Shown piece after piece: positions 18,726 through 27,047 of a stretch of 64,000 nucleotides of DNA. The DNA is taken from positions 1,198,501 through 1,262,500 of the forward strand of contig NC_022997.1 in assembly GCF_000503895.1 (NCBI RefSeq). Direction: 5' to 3'. The notes under the pieces were generated by a model that was not told where the DNA came from, searched no databases, and saw nothing but the letters and a program-made list of their open reading frames with translations. The translations under genes and the position numbers were made by a program. Source of the DNA: Hyphomicrobium nitrativorans NL23. Its GTDB lineage: Bacteria > Pseudomonadota > Alphaproteobacteria > Rhizobiales > Hyphomicrobiaceae. Each line of letters begins with the position of its first letter. Position 1 is the first letter of the stretch.

Positions 18726-19331
18726 CTAAATTCGTTTGCGCGCCTTGATGGCGGCGGCGAGCGTGCCCTCATCCAAATAATCGAGCTCGCCTCCGATGGG
18801 GACGCCTTGCGCGAGGCGGGATACGGCAATCCCCGTCGGTGCCAGTTGTTCCGTCAGGTAGTGAGCGGTGGACTGTCCTTCTACGGTGACATTGAGGGCA
18901 AGGATCACTTCCTTGACGTCCTCCGATCCAGCTCGCTCGATGAGCGTGGCGATGTTGAGACGATCGGGACCGATGCCATCGAGCGGCGACAGATGGCCGC
19001 CGAGCACGTGATAGGTGGCGTTGATCACGGCGGCGCGCTCAAGCGCCCAGAGATCTCCCATTTCTTCCACGACGACGATGACGGAGCGGTCGCGGCGCTC
19101 GTCCCGGCAGATCGTGCAGGGAGCGACGGTGTCGAGGCTGCCGCAGACGGGACAGGTCACGATGCTCTCGACCGCGGCGGCGAGTGCGCCCGACAACGGA
19201 ACGAGCAGCTCTTCGCGCCGTTTCAGCAGCGCGAGCGCCGCCTTACGTGCGGAACGCGGGCCGAGCCCGGGCAATCGCGCGAGAAGCTGAATGAGCCGCT
19301 CGATCTCGGGGCCGGCGATCCTTTTCGACAT
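18726..19331 (-). CDS. recR: recombination mediator RecR
   Basis: 201-residue RecR, which with RecF/RecO loads RecA at gaps. Present are the N-terminal helix-hairpin-helix ([17 protein letters not shown]), the four-cysteine zinc finger (Cys60, 63, 72, 75), the TOPRIM strand [14 protein letters not shown] and the diagnostic [16 protein letters not shown]. Start ATG 19331 gives the normal N-terminus; the open frame extends 5' by 25 non-conserved residues. The usual upstream partners dnaX and ybaB are not seen here. Confidence 0.96.
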   Translation of the reverse strand: MSKRIAGPEIERLIQLLARLPGLGPRSARKAALALLKRREELLVPLSGALAAAVESIVTCPVCGSLDTVAPCTICRDERRDRSVIVVVEEMGDLWALERAAVINATYHVLGGHLSPLDGIGPDRLNIATLIERAGSEDVKEVILALNVTVEGQSTAHYLTEQLAPTGIAVSRLAQGVPIGGELDYLDEGTLAAAIKARKRI

Positions 19332-19524
19332 TCGGCGTTCTTTGCTGATCTCTGTCGCCGCGCGCGAGATCTTATGCGCACGGCTCGGTTGCCTCCGCCG
19401 CGACACGCGAATTCTCTCGGGGCGTGCCGTTGGCAGACCTCCTTTTGCGCCAGCCGTCGGCAGAACGCACTAAGCACGCCGGGCAGGCCTTGTCACCTGA
19501 TGCGGAGGGCGTGCGCCGGCTTGT

Positions 19525-20571
19525 CTAAGGAGGGGGAAGGGTTGTGCGGCCCGTCAACCGGGCGGCTTCCCGCCGATAGTCGCTTGGGGACATGCCAAAG
19601 CGTGTCTTGAAGCGGCGGCTGAAGTGGGAGAGGTCGGAAAATCCCCACTTGAATGCGATGTCGCCGATGCTGCGATGGACCTGTCGGGTATCTTCGAGCG
19701 CGCGACGGCAACGCTGAAGGCGGCGCTCGTTGACGTAGCGTTCGATCGACGAGCCCTCCTCCGCGAGAAGGTTGTTGGCATAGCGCACCGAGATGCCGGC
19801 TTCGGTGGCGATCCGCTCGGGTTTCAATCCCGGTTCGATCAGGAGACGTTCGACGGTCGCCTTGAGACGCAAGAGCGCGACGGCGCGTGGGGACGAGAGC
19901 GATGCGCCTTCAATCCGTTGATGGGTCGAGAGGGCAAGGGCGATCAGGTCGAGCGCTTGTTCCGCGACGTTCAGGCTTGCGATGGAATCGAGGTTTTTCG
20001 ACTGCTGCGGCAACATTTCCACAAAGCCCATGGCGAGTGTGGACACCGGGTGTCCCTTTGCGATGGCACAGGCTGTGAGATCTCCGAGCTGGCCGAGGCG
20101 CGCTTCGAGCTGGACACGAGGAATCTTTATGACGAGGTTCTTGTTTCGCCCTTTCAGAGCGACTTCGAACTCGCGGAGAGGGTCCAGGAGATAGAAGTTG
20201 CGGTTGCTGATGAGGCTGTCGCGGCCGTCTTGCGAGATCGCGACCTCTCCTTCGAGATGAAGGCCCAGCAGGACATCGTCGCAATCGGCCCGGGCGGCAT
20301 ATTTTGCGGAGCGGCGCACCGTGGCCGCATCCGCATCGTAAGTCGCGAGCACCAAGCCGGGAAGGCTCGCGATCTCTATCGTCCCGTTAAAGGAATGACC
20401 GTCCATGAGCTCGACGTCATGCTCGACGTAGCCTCGTGTCGCGACCTCTCGCCAATAGCTCAATCGCTCTCGCGGGTGCACGCCTTCTGTCGAGTAGATC
20501 ACCGATGATGCCGCCTCTCGCTCGATTTCCCATTCGGTCAACGGATCATGCCGCGTCGGGCAAGCGCGCAC
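19525..20571 (-). CDS. AraC-family transcriptional regulator
   Basis: About 348 residues. The N-terminal half is an AraC_binding_2-type sensing domain (RLSYWREVATRGYVEHDVEL, then FYLLDPLREFEVALKG), and the C-terminal 100 residues hold two helix-turn-helices with the signature IGDIAFKWGFSDLSHFSRRFKTRFGMSPSDYR. The longest frame starts at GTG 20571; the true start may be further in, as no ribosome site is clear. It is divergent from the MarR gene across 125 bases, a layout that would allow shared control. Ligand unknown. Confidence 0.88.
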   Translation of the reverse strand: MRACPTRHDPLTEWEIEREAASSVIYSTEGVHPRERLSYWREVATRGYVEHDVELMDGHSFNGTIEIASLPGLVLATYDADAATVRRSAKYAARADCDDVLLGLHLEGEVAISQDGRDSLISNRNFYLLDPLREFEVALKGRNKNLVIKIPRVQLEARLGQLGDLTACAIAKGHPVSTLAMGFVEMLPQQSKNLDSIASLNVAEQALDLIALALSTHQRIEGASLSSPRAVALLRLKATVERLLIEPGLKPERIATEAGISVRYANNLLAEEGSSIERYVNERRLQRCRRALEDTRQVHRSIGDIAFKWGFSDLSHFSRRFKTRFGMSPSDYRREAARLTGRTTLPPP

Positions 20572-20696
20572 CGTGTTCGCGCTTTAGTACAGTTTCTGGA
20601 CTGATGAGTCGAAGAGTTTTCCGAAATTTCAGCCACCTGGCAACCCCCGGGTGGCGTTCGGACTACTCATGCGGGTAACGAATCGACGGGGCACCT

Positions 20697-21179
20697 ATGA
20701 CGCGAACGACAGCGAACTCGGAACTGGGGAACTCCCCGCTGCACATGCTTCATCGTGCCGTCCAGGCCGTGACCGAGATTTATCAGGCCGAGATGGCCGA
20801 GCACGATCTCACCGCGCGTCAATACGCGGTGCTTGCCACGCTGGCGCACGCCGACGGCATGAGCCAGAGCGAACTCGTGGACGCGACGGGTATCGATCGG
20901 TCGACGATGGCGGACATCGTGCGGCGCATGCTCAAAAAGGGCATTGTTCAGCGGAAGCGCGACAAGGACGACGCGCGTGCCTACGAGGTGAGGATCACGG
21001 ACGAAGGTAACCGTCTGTTCCGGACCATTTCGCCGATCATCCAGCGGATCGAGGATAAGCTGTTGTCTGCCCTCAAGGGTAAGCGGGTCGACGAGTTCGT
21101 CCAGAATCTCGGCCTGATCGTCGGCGCCGCCGACGCTGCTCCTGCTGCAAACGGGCAGTTTTCCGAAGCGAGAAAGTAA
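20697..21179 (+). CDS. MarR-family transcriptional regulator
   Basis: 160-residue winged-helix regulator. The DNA-binding core reads LTARQYAVLATLAHADGMSQSELVDATGIDRSTMADIVRRMLKKGIVQR at about 40-88, followed by the wing KRDKDDARAYEVRITDEG. It acts as a dimer, usually as a repressor released by a phenolic or oxidant ligand. Start ATG 20697 has GACGGGG about 8 bases upstream. Target unknown; the divergent araC-type gene and itself are the first candidates. Confidence 0.9.
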   Translation: MTRTTANSELGNSPLHMLHRAVQAVTEIYQAEMAEHDLTARQYAVLATLAHADGMSQSELVDATGIDRSTMADIVRRMLKKGIVQRKRDKDDARAYEVRITDEGNRLFRTISPIIQRIEDKLLSALKGKRVDEFVQNLGLIVGAADAAPAANGQFSEARK

Positions 21180-21456
21180 GGGGCAGGCTCGGGGCGCCCG
21201 TTCGCGGCTGCGCACGGAGATTCCGCGCGCATCCTGCGAGGCCGTTCTGGGCGCCTTTCCCCATCGGGCGCCTGGTGGCTCCGCCGGTTTCCAGCGGCAG
21301 GCTCGCGTAAGCTCGTGGCGGTAGCTTTACAGCACGCAGCTGGCATGATTCGCGGCCTTTGCGGCTTGCCGCGCGGGTCCGTTCCGTATGCTTCGCCCCG
21401 ATGAGGTTCGTGGGTTTGCCGGCGAGGTCTTGGACCGACGCTTCGGAATGCCGGCG

Positions 21457-23634
21457 ATGATTTCGACCTTCATTTCCTACAGATTCTACACGGCCGACTT
21501 CAGCAAGTCGGTTCGGCAGACGCTTGCGGATCCGATGGTCAAGCGCGAGCAGGACTACTACCGCGCCAACATCGGCAATGTCACGTCCATCGACGACTTC
21601 CTCAAAGACCAGCGCCTCTATGCCTACGCGATGAAGGCGCACGGTCTTGAGGACATGACATATGCGAAGGCGTTCATGCGGAAGGTGCTGGAAAGCGACC
21701 TCACCGACGCCAACAGCTTCGTGCGCAAGATGGTCGATCCGCGCTATCAGGCGTTTGCACGGGCTTTCAATTTCGCGCCAGACGGCCGCGTGGCCGAGGG
21801 CGTCACGATTGTGCAAGACAGCGGCGATCTCGAAGCTACGGTCGGTCTTTACTCCGAGCAGCGGCTTCGCAAGGGCAGCGCGTCCATGGCGGAGGCGGAA
21901 TACTATGCGGCGCGAGTTGCGACGCTGACCTCCGTCGATCAGCTCGTGGCCGATCCCAGGTTGTTTGCCTATGCGCTGACAGCCTACGACATCGACGCGA
22001 CCATTGCGTCGGAGCCCTTCATCAGAGCCGTGCTCACGAGCGATCTCGGCGATCCCGACAGCGTCGCCAATGCAATCGACGATGTGCGCTATCAGCGGCT
22101 CGCGGCGGCGTTTTCCTTCGAGGCCGACGGCAGCGTGGCCGCGGGCGGGGCGCAGACGCTGGAGCAACTCGCGCGGACGGTCGAGCTTTACTACGAGGAG
22201 ACGGGGGCCAGTGCGTCGCCGGCGGCGGCGGCGTTCAGAACGACTGTGTTCGACACGCTTGCCGGAGGGATCACCAACGTCGACGATTTTCTCGCGAAGC
22301 CGATCCTGCGCGATTATGCGCTCGTCGCGGTCGGCCTCGATCCGATCTACGTGTCGGATGCAATGGTCCGCGATGCGCTGACCAGCGATCTGGGCGATCC
22401 CGACAGCTTTGCCAACTCGTCCGATTCCTACCGGCTGCTCGCGTCGCTGTTCAACTTCAACACAAGCGGTGAGCTGGATCCCGGCGTGCCGATGCAGACG
22501 CTGGAGCAGCGGGATCTTCTCGTCGACGGGTACTTCGCCAATTACGAGAACAAGGCGCGTGCAAGCGAAGATCTGCATACGAGCGACTATCGGTTCATGA
22601 TCGAGCTTATGACGTCGGTCGACGATGTCATGAGGGACCAGCGTGTTTATACTTACATCATGCGCGCTTTTGGGCTCGACGCCTCGCAAGAGTCGACGAC
22701 GAAGATCCGGCAGGTGCTGCTGAGCGATCCCAGCGATCCGTTCAGCTATGCCAACCAACTCCGCGATTCACGCTACACGGCGCTTGCGGGTGCGTTCAAT
22801 TTCGGGCCCGACGGAAAGCCGCAGGGACCGCTGCGCGCGCAGCTCAACTCGTCGGTGAGCGAGACGGTGGCGCTCTATACGGCGACGCTCGGGGAGTTCG
22901 ACTTCCAAAAGGAAGCAGGCGAAGCGGAGAGCAAGTATTACAGCGAGACGATCGATACGATTGAGACCGTGGATCAGCTTCTCGCCAATTCGCGTCTTGC
23001 CGCCTACGTCACGCGCGCGTTCGGCATGGAAGGGGAGCAGCTTTCGGCGCAGACCCTGAAGCAGATCCTGACCAGCGACATCGACGATCCGACGAGTTTC
23101 GTCAATCTCAAGCCGAACACGCGTTTCCGCGCGATGGCGGCCGCATTCAACTTCGATGCGGATGGGACGGCGAAGCGTGTCGTGCTTGGCCTCGCTCAGG
23201 ATGCGAACGCGGTTCGAGAGACGCAGGACCTCTACATTCGCCAGACGATGGAGCAAAAGGCGGGATCGCAGAATCCCGGTGTGCGGCTTGCGCTCTATTT
23301 CGAGCGGAAGGCATCGAGTATCACGTCTGCTTATTCCATTCTCGCCGACAAGGCTCTGCTTGAGGTGGTAATGACGGCACTCGGGCTTCCTGACGCGATC
23401 GCGCAGGCCGATGTCGATATGCAGGCGAAGCTCATCGCAAACCGGCTCGACTTTGCGGATTTCAAAGATCCTGAGAAGATCGAGAAGTTCATTTCGCGCT
23501 TCTCCGCCCTCTACGACATCAAGAACCCGCAGCAGAGCCCATCTATCCCTTCGCTTCTCCTCGGAGATACCGGCATCGTCGGGTTCGGAGACGACCTGCT
23601 GGCGAGCATTCAGGCGGTGCAGATCCGCAGGTGA
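21457..23634 (+). CDS. large DUF1217 repeat protein (six modules)
   Basis: 725 residues built from six related modules of about 90-115 residues. Each has the pattern xxYY...ITSVDDFLxDxRLxxYALxAxGL...LxSDLxDPxSFxN...DxRYxxLAxAFNFxxDG. Module cores begin near 21546, 21897, 22230, 22590, 22920 and 23289; the last lacks the terminal AFNF box. DUF1217 proteins are typical of Rhizobiales and Rhodobacterales and some occur near flagellar genes, but no flagellar gene is present here. No signal peptide or membrane segment. The start MISTFISYRFYTADF matches the usual family N-terminus; ATG 21448 is an alternative. Confidence 0.85.
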   Translation: MISTFISYRFYTADFSKSVRQTLADPMVKREQDYYRANIGNVTSIDDFLKDQRLYAYAMKAHGLEDMTYAKAFMRKVLESDLTDANSFVRKMVDPRYQAFARAFNFAPDGRVAEGVTIVQDSGDLEATVGLYSEQRLRKGSASMAEAEYYAARVATLTSVDQLVADPRLFAYALTAYDIDATIASEPFIRAVLTSDLGDPDSVANAIDDVRYQRLAAAFSFEADGSVAAGGAQTLEQLARTVELYYEETGASASPAAAAFRTTVFDTLAGGITNVDDFLAKPILRDYALVAVGLDPIYVSDAMVRDALTSDLGDPDSFANSSDSYRLLASLFNFNTSGELDPGVPMQTLEQRDLLVDGYFANYENKARASEDLHTSDYRFMIELMTSVDDVMRDQRVYTYIMRAFGLDASQESTTKIRQVLLSDPSDPFSYANQLRDSRYTALAGAFNFGPDGKPQGPLRAQLNSSVSETVALYTATLGEFDFQKEAGEAESKYYSETIDTIETVDQLLANSRLAAYVTRAFGMEGEQLSAQTLKQILTSDIDDPTSFVNLKPNTRFRAMAAAFNFDADGTAKRVVLGLAQDANAVRETQDLYIRQTMEQKAGSQNPGVRLALYFERKASSITSAYSILADKALLEVVMTALGLPDAIAQADVDMQAKLIANRLDFADFKDPEKIEKFISRFSALYDIKNPQQSPSIPSLLLGDTGIVGFGDDLLASIQAVQIRR

Positions 23635-23943
23635 CGACGTCGTTTATCGCGCCGAGAATGCAACGTCCGCGTGTCGTCCGACTTCGCCGCGAGGGCATTT
23701 CTCTATCTCACAAATCATATTGTTTTAAGCGCTATTCGATATTCGGCGTTCATTAGCTGTTGTCGTAATTTCCCCAACTCTGATGTGGAGTTGTGACGCG
23801 AAATACAATTTATGGTTGCATAAAAGTATTCCCACCCCTAGAGTTTTTTGGCCGGGCACACGCGCGGATTTGCGATGATCCGTATGGGATCTATCCGTTT
23901 ACGTGCGCTCGTCGTGCAGCTCTTTTTGATCCTGGGGGGTGGA
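23635..23943. promoter_or_regulatory. AT-rich intergenic region upstream of the GntR gene
   Basis: About 300 bases with no gene. It is distinctly AT-rich for this genome. A weak promoter candidate is TTGCAT at 23816-23821 and TAGAGT at 23839-23844 with a 17-base spacer. No strong palindrome that would be a GntR operator was found by eye. Confidence 0.3.
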
Positions 23944-24663
23944 ATGCCAGATCTTGAGACTCGTCTTGCGGCGCGGCCTCTATATTTGCAGGTGCGCGAT
24001 GTGCTCGTTCAACGGATTGTCGTTGGCCATTGGAAGCCGGGATCGACGCTGCCTAACGAAACGCAGCTTGCGCAGCAGCTTGGCATCAGCATCGGGACCG
24101 TGCGCAAAGCCCTGGATTTGATGGAAGACGAGCGCATCGTCACGCGGCGGCAGGGGCGGGGGACGTTCGTCAACGACTATGCCGCCGAGACGACGTTTCC
24201 ATTTTCCTCGTTCCACAATTTCGAAGGGCAGCGCGTCGTCGGGCAGAAAAGGGCGCGCAGGATCTCGCGCGTTGAGGCAGGGCCGGACGAGGCTGCCCGC
24301 CTGGGTGTGCGAAGGGGCGACGAACTGATCCGGGTGGAGCGCGTGCGCGAGCACAAGAACCAAGCGTTCATGGCCGAGACATGCCTCTTGCCCGCGAAAT
24401 TTTTCGGCCGGCTTCCTGAGGATTTCGGCAGCTACCGATTGTCGGCGCTGGCGCAGCTCAATTCCATTCTGCTCGGCCACGCCGACGAGCGGGTGGATAT
24501 CGCTCTTGCGGACGCGGAAGATGCGGAGGCGCTCGGCGTCGCCGAGAAGACGCCGCTGTTGCGGCTGGATCGGGTGATCTTCTCCGATCACGACGATGTG
24601 CTCGAATGGCGCGTGGCGCGCTGCTTCATGCGTAGCGAATGCTATCTCGTTCGCTATAGCTGA
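23944..24663 (+). CDS. GntR-family regulator, HutC/UTRA type
   Basis: 239-residue regulator with an N-terminal GntR winged helix (LYLQVRDVLVQRIVVGHWKPGSTLPNE, then LAQQLGISIGTVRKALDLMEDE, wing RRQGRGTFV) and a C-terminal UTRA effector domain (from about residue 80, with LIRVERVREHKNQAFMAETCLLP and the late LRLDRVIFSDHDDVLEWRVAR). UTRA domains bind small sugars, amino acids or fatty-acid derivatives. Start ATG 23944 lies directly after a GGGGGGTGGA stretch; the upstream open frame is not conserved-looking. No metabolic operon is adjacent. Confidence 0.88.
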   Translation: MPDLETRLAARPLYLQVRDVLVQRIVVGHWKPGSTLPNETQLAQQLGISIGTVRKALDLMEDERIVTRRQGRGTFVNDYAAETTFPFSSFHNFEGQRVVGQKRARRISRVEAGPDEAARLGVRRGDELIRVERVREHKNQAFMAETCLLPAKFFGRLPEDFGSYRLSALAQLNSILLGHADERVDIALADAEDAEALGVAEKTPLLRLDRVIFSDHDDVLEWRVARCFMRSECYLVRYS

Positions 24664-24887
24664 TGGGTGTCTTTCGCATCACCGTTGCGCGGCGCTCGTT
24701 CGCCGGTATGCCCTCCGTCTTACGCAGGAGGTAGGAGGACAGGCATTCTTCGAAGAACAGCTTATTGCCTTTTAGTACGGCGCTCATTGTGTTCGTCGAT
24801 TCAGTTCGTCGCCGTGTTCCGGGAAAACGTGTGATTCATCTTCGCGCCTGTAGGCTTGCAGTCCTGATTTCCGAAAGGACCAGAGTG

Positions 24888-25328
24888 ATGACAGGTGGAC
24901 GCAAAATTTCGTTTCGTCGTTTCGGCGCTACGCAGGACGGTTCTATCGCCGTCGAGTTTGCGCTCATCTTTCCGGTGGCGCTGATCTTCTTCATGGGCCT
25001 TTTGGCTTACGGCATCTATTTCGGCGCGGCGCATTCCGTTCAACAACTCGCGGCCGATGCCGCGCGCGCGTCCGTCGGCGGTCTCGACGATGCCGAGCGG
25101 GCGTCAATCGCGCGCGCGCATGTGTCGGCAAGCGGAGGAGCTTATCCTCTGCTTAATCTCGATCGCATTTCGGTGTTCGCTGCATCGCTCGGTGCCGATC
25201 CTTCGCAATTCGAAGTGCGTGTTGCCTTCGATTCCGCCGATCTGCCGATCTGGGTTCTTTCCGGCCTCGTTCCCCTTCCCAGCAAAACTATCGAGCGGGC
25301 CGCCGTCGTCAAGCGCGGCGGATATTGA
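24888..25328 (+). CDS. TadE-like pilus-assembly protein
   Basis: 146 residues. After a short basic N-terminus comes the TadE signature GSIAVEFALIFPVALIFFMGLLAYGIYF, a type IV prepilin-like hydrophobic helix with the conserved Glu, then a periplasmic part. TadE-type pseudopilins are anchored in the inner membrane and needed for Flp/Tad pili. Start ATG 24888 has GAAAGGA 8-15 bases upstream. It is followed after 12 bases by a TadG-like gene; no tadA/B/C or flp gene lies nearby. Confidence 0.82.
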   Translation: MTGGRKISFRRFGATQDGSIAVEFALIFPVALIFFMGLLAYGIYFGAAHSVQQLAADAARASVGGLDDAERASIARAHVSASGGAYPLLNLDRISVFAASLGADPSQFEVRVAFDSADLPIWVLSGLVPLPSKTIERAAVVKRGGY

Positions 25329-25340
25329 GGAGCTTTCAAG

Positions 25341-27005
25341 ATGGAGCGGTCCTATGTGCGTAGACTGTTGTCCGACAGCGCGGGCTCAATCGGGGTCGTC
25401 CTGGCGTTGTTTCTCACAGTCGCCGTGAGCCTCTGCGCGCTCGCTATCGATGTGGGATCGCTTTATCTCGAACGGCGCACGATGCAGGGCGCGGCGGATC
25501 TCGCAGCGGTCGCGGCGGCGAGCGATCTCGACCGGGCGGAAGCGGCGGCGCGGGCGACGCTCACGGCCAACGGCTTCGGCGCGGTCCGCACGCTGTCCGT
25601 GGTGAAGGGGCGGTATGAGCGCGATCGTGCGCTTGCGCCCGATGCCCGCTTCGAGGCGGGCCGGGAGCCCTTCAACGCGGTGCGTATCGAGGTGGCGGCG
25701 CCGGGGCAGCTCTATTTCGCGAAATCGTTTATGGCGGAGCCTGAGATTTCTGTGTCGGCCATGGGCAGCACGGATGCCCGCGCGACATTCTCTATCGGCA
25801 GCCGGCTTCTCGCCGTGCGCGGCGGGTTGGCCAACGCTGTTCTCGGCGCGCTTCTCGGCGGAAGCGTCACGCTCTCTGTGATGGATTACGAAGCGCTGGT
25901 GAACGCCGAGGTGCGGCTGTTGGATTTTCTGTCGGCACTGGCGACGGAACTCGACATCACAGCGGGGACGTATGGAGATGTGCTCGATGCGGACGTGGGC
26001 ATTCGTCAGGCGCTGAGAGCCGTGGCAACGGCGGCTCACACCCAAGGCGACACGGCGGCGGCTTCTGTGGTGACGACGCTTGCATCGCGGGCGGATGCGT
26101 CGCTGACGGTGCCGCTGGATGCGCTCGTCGATCTCGGGCCGTTGGCGCACGCCGAGGTGGGGCCGGCGCATACGGGGCTTGGCGCCGAGCTTGACGCGAT
26201 GTCGCTGGTCAATGCGGTTGCGCAACTGGCGAACGGAAATCGGCAAGTGGCCGTCAACCTCGGAGCCGCGGTTCCGGGGCTTCTCGCGCTTACGCTCGAT
26301 GTTGCAATTGGAGAGCCCGCGCAACATTCGGGTTGGGTGACGACGGGGCAGGCGGGCGCGACGGTCAGGACCGCGCAGACGCGGCTTCGGCTCGTCGCGG
26401 AGGTCGGCGGGACGGGCTTGCTTGCCGGTGTTCGGGTGCGCCTGCCGATCTACATCGAGCTCGCAAGCGCGGAGGCCCGTCTCAAGTCGGTGACGTGCCA
26501 AGGTCCATCTGGGGATGGTGCGCAGGCGGTTGTCACGGCGCGCCCCGCCGTCGTGAAAGCGTGGATCGGGGATGTGCCGGCGGGCGGCTTAGCGGCGTTC
26601 AACTCCGGTGGCGGGGTGGCGCGCGGCAATATCGTTCAAGCGTTTCCTATTACGGTTACGGGCCGCGCCTATGCAGAGATGAGCCACGCCGTTGGCGACG
26701 ATCTGCGCTTCACGCAGAGGGACGTCGATGCGCGCGAGGTCAAGACCGTCTCCGTTCGAGATCATTTGTCGTCGCTCACCGGCAGTCTGTTGCAGTCGGC
26801 CAATCTCAATGTGGAGATCGGAGGGTTTGGCCTCGGTCTTTCGGTCGGTGCGATCAAGAGTCTCGTGATCGGTCTGCTGACGCCCGTGACGGCGACATTG
26901 GACGGCTTGCTTGTGCCGCTGCTCGAATTGCTCGGCGTTTCTCTCGGTGAGGTGGATGTGCGCGTGCACGGGATTTCCTGCGGGAGTGCGGTGCTCTCGG
27001 GGTGA
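25341..27005 (+). CDS. TadG-like Flp pilus-assembly / surface protein
   Basis: 554 residues. The N-terminus DSAGSIGVVLALFLTVAVSLCALAIDVGSLYLERRTMQGAADLAAVAAA is the Tad-like helix: one transmembrane segment followed by the conserved Asp-x-Gly and a Gln-x-Ala-Ala-Asp-Ala-Ala-like stretch. The remaining 480 residues are a periplasmic Ala/Gly/Val-rich region with only two cysteines (CQGPSGD and SCGSAVLSG). It starts at ATG 25341 with TGAGGAGC 9 bases upstream, 12 bases after the TadE-like gene, so the two form an operon. Confidence 0.8.
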   Translation: MERSYVRRLLSDSAGSIGVVLALFLTVAVSLCALAIDVGSLYLERRTMQGAADLAAVAAASDLDRAEAAARATLTANGFGAVRTLSVVKGRYERDRALAPDARFEAGREPFNAVRIEVAAPGQLYFAKSFMAEPEISVSAMGSTDARATFSIGSRLLAVRGGLANAVLGALLGGSVTLSVMDYEALVNAEVRLLDFLSALATELDITAGTYGDVLDADVGIRQALRAVATAAHTQGDTAAASVVTTLASRADASLTVPLDALVDLGPLAHAEVGPAHTGLGAELDAMSLVNAVAQLANGNRQVAVNLGAAVPGLLALTLDVAIGEPAQHSGWVTTGQAGATVRTAQTRLRLVAEVGGTGLLAGVRVRLPIYIELASAEARLKSVTCQGPSGDGAQAVVTARPAVVKAWIGDVPAGGLAAFNSGGGVARGNIVQAFPITVTGRAYAEMSHAVGDDLRFTQRDVDAREVKTVSVRDHLSSLTGSLLQSANLNVEIGGFGLGLSVGAIKSLVIGLLTPVTATLDGLLVPLLELLGVSLGEVDVRVHGISCGSAVLSG

Positions 27006-27047
27006 GGGCGCGCGCTTCGTCGCTTGCGGTCGCTCGGGATGGGATGC

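Noticed and set aside
21073-22758. 561-residue minus-strand frame over the DUF1217 gene
   Set aside because: Its apparent internal repeats merely mirror the plus-strand repeats; no recognisable domain.
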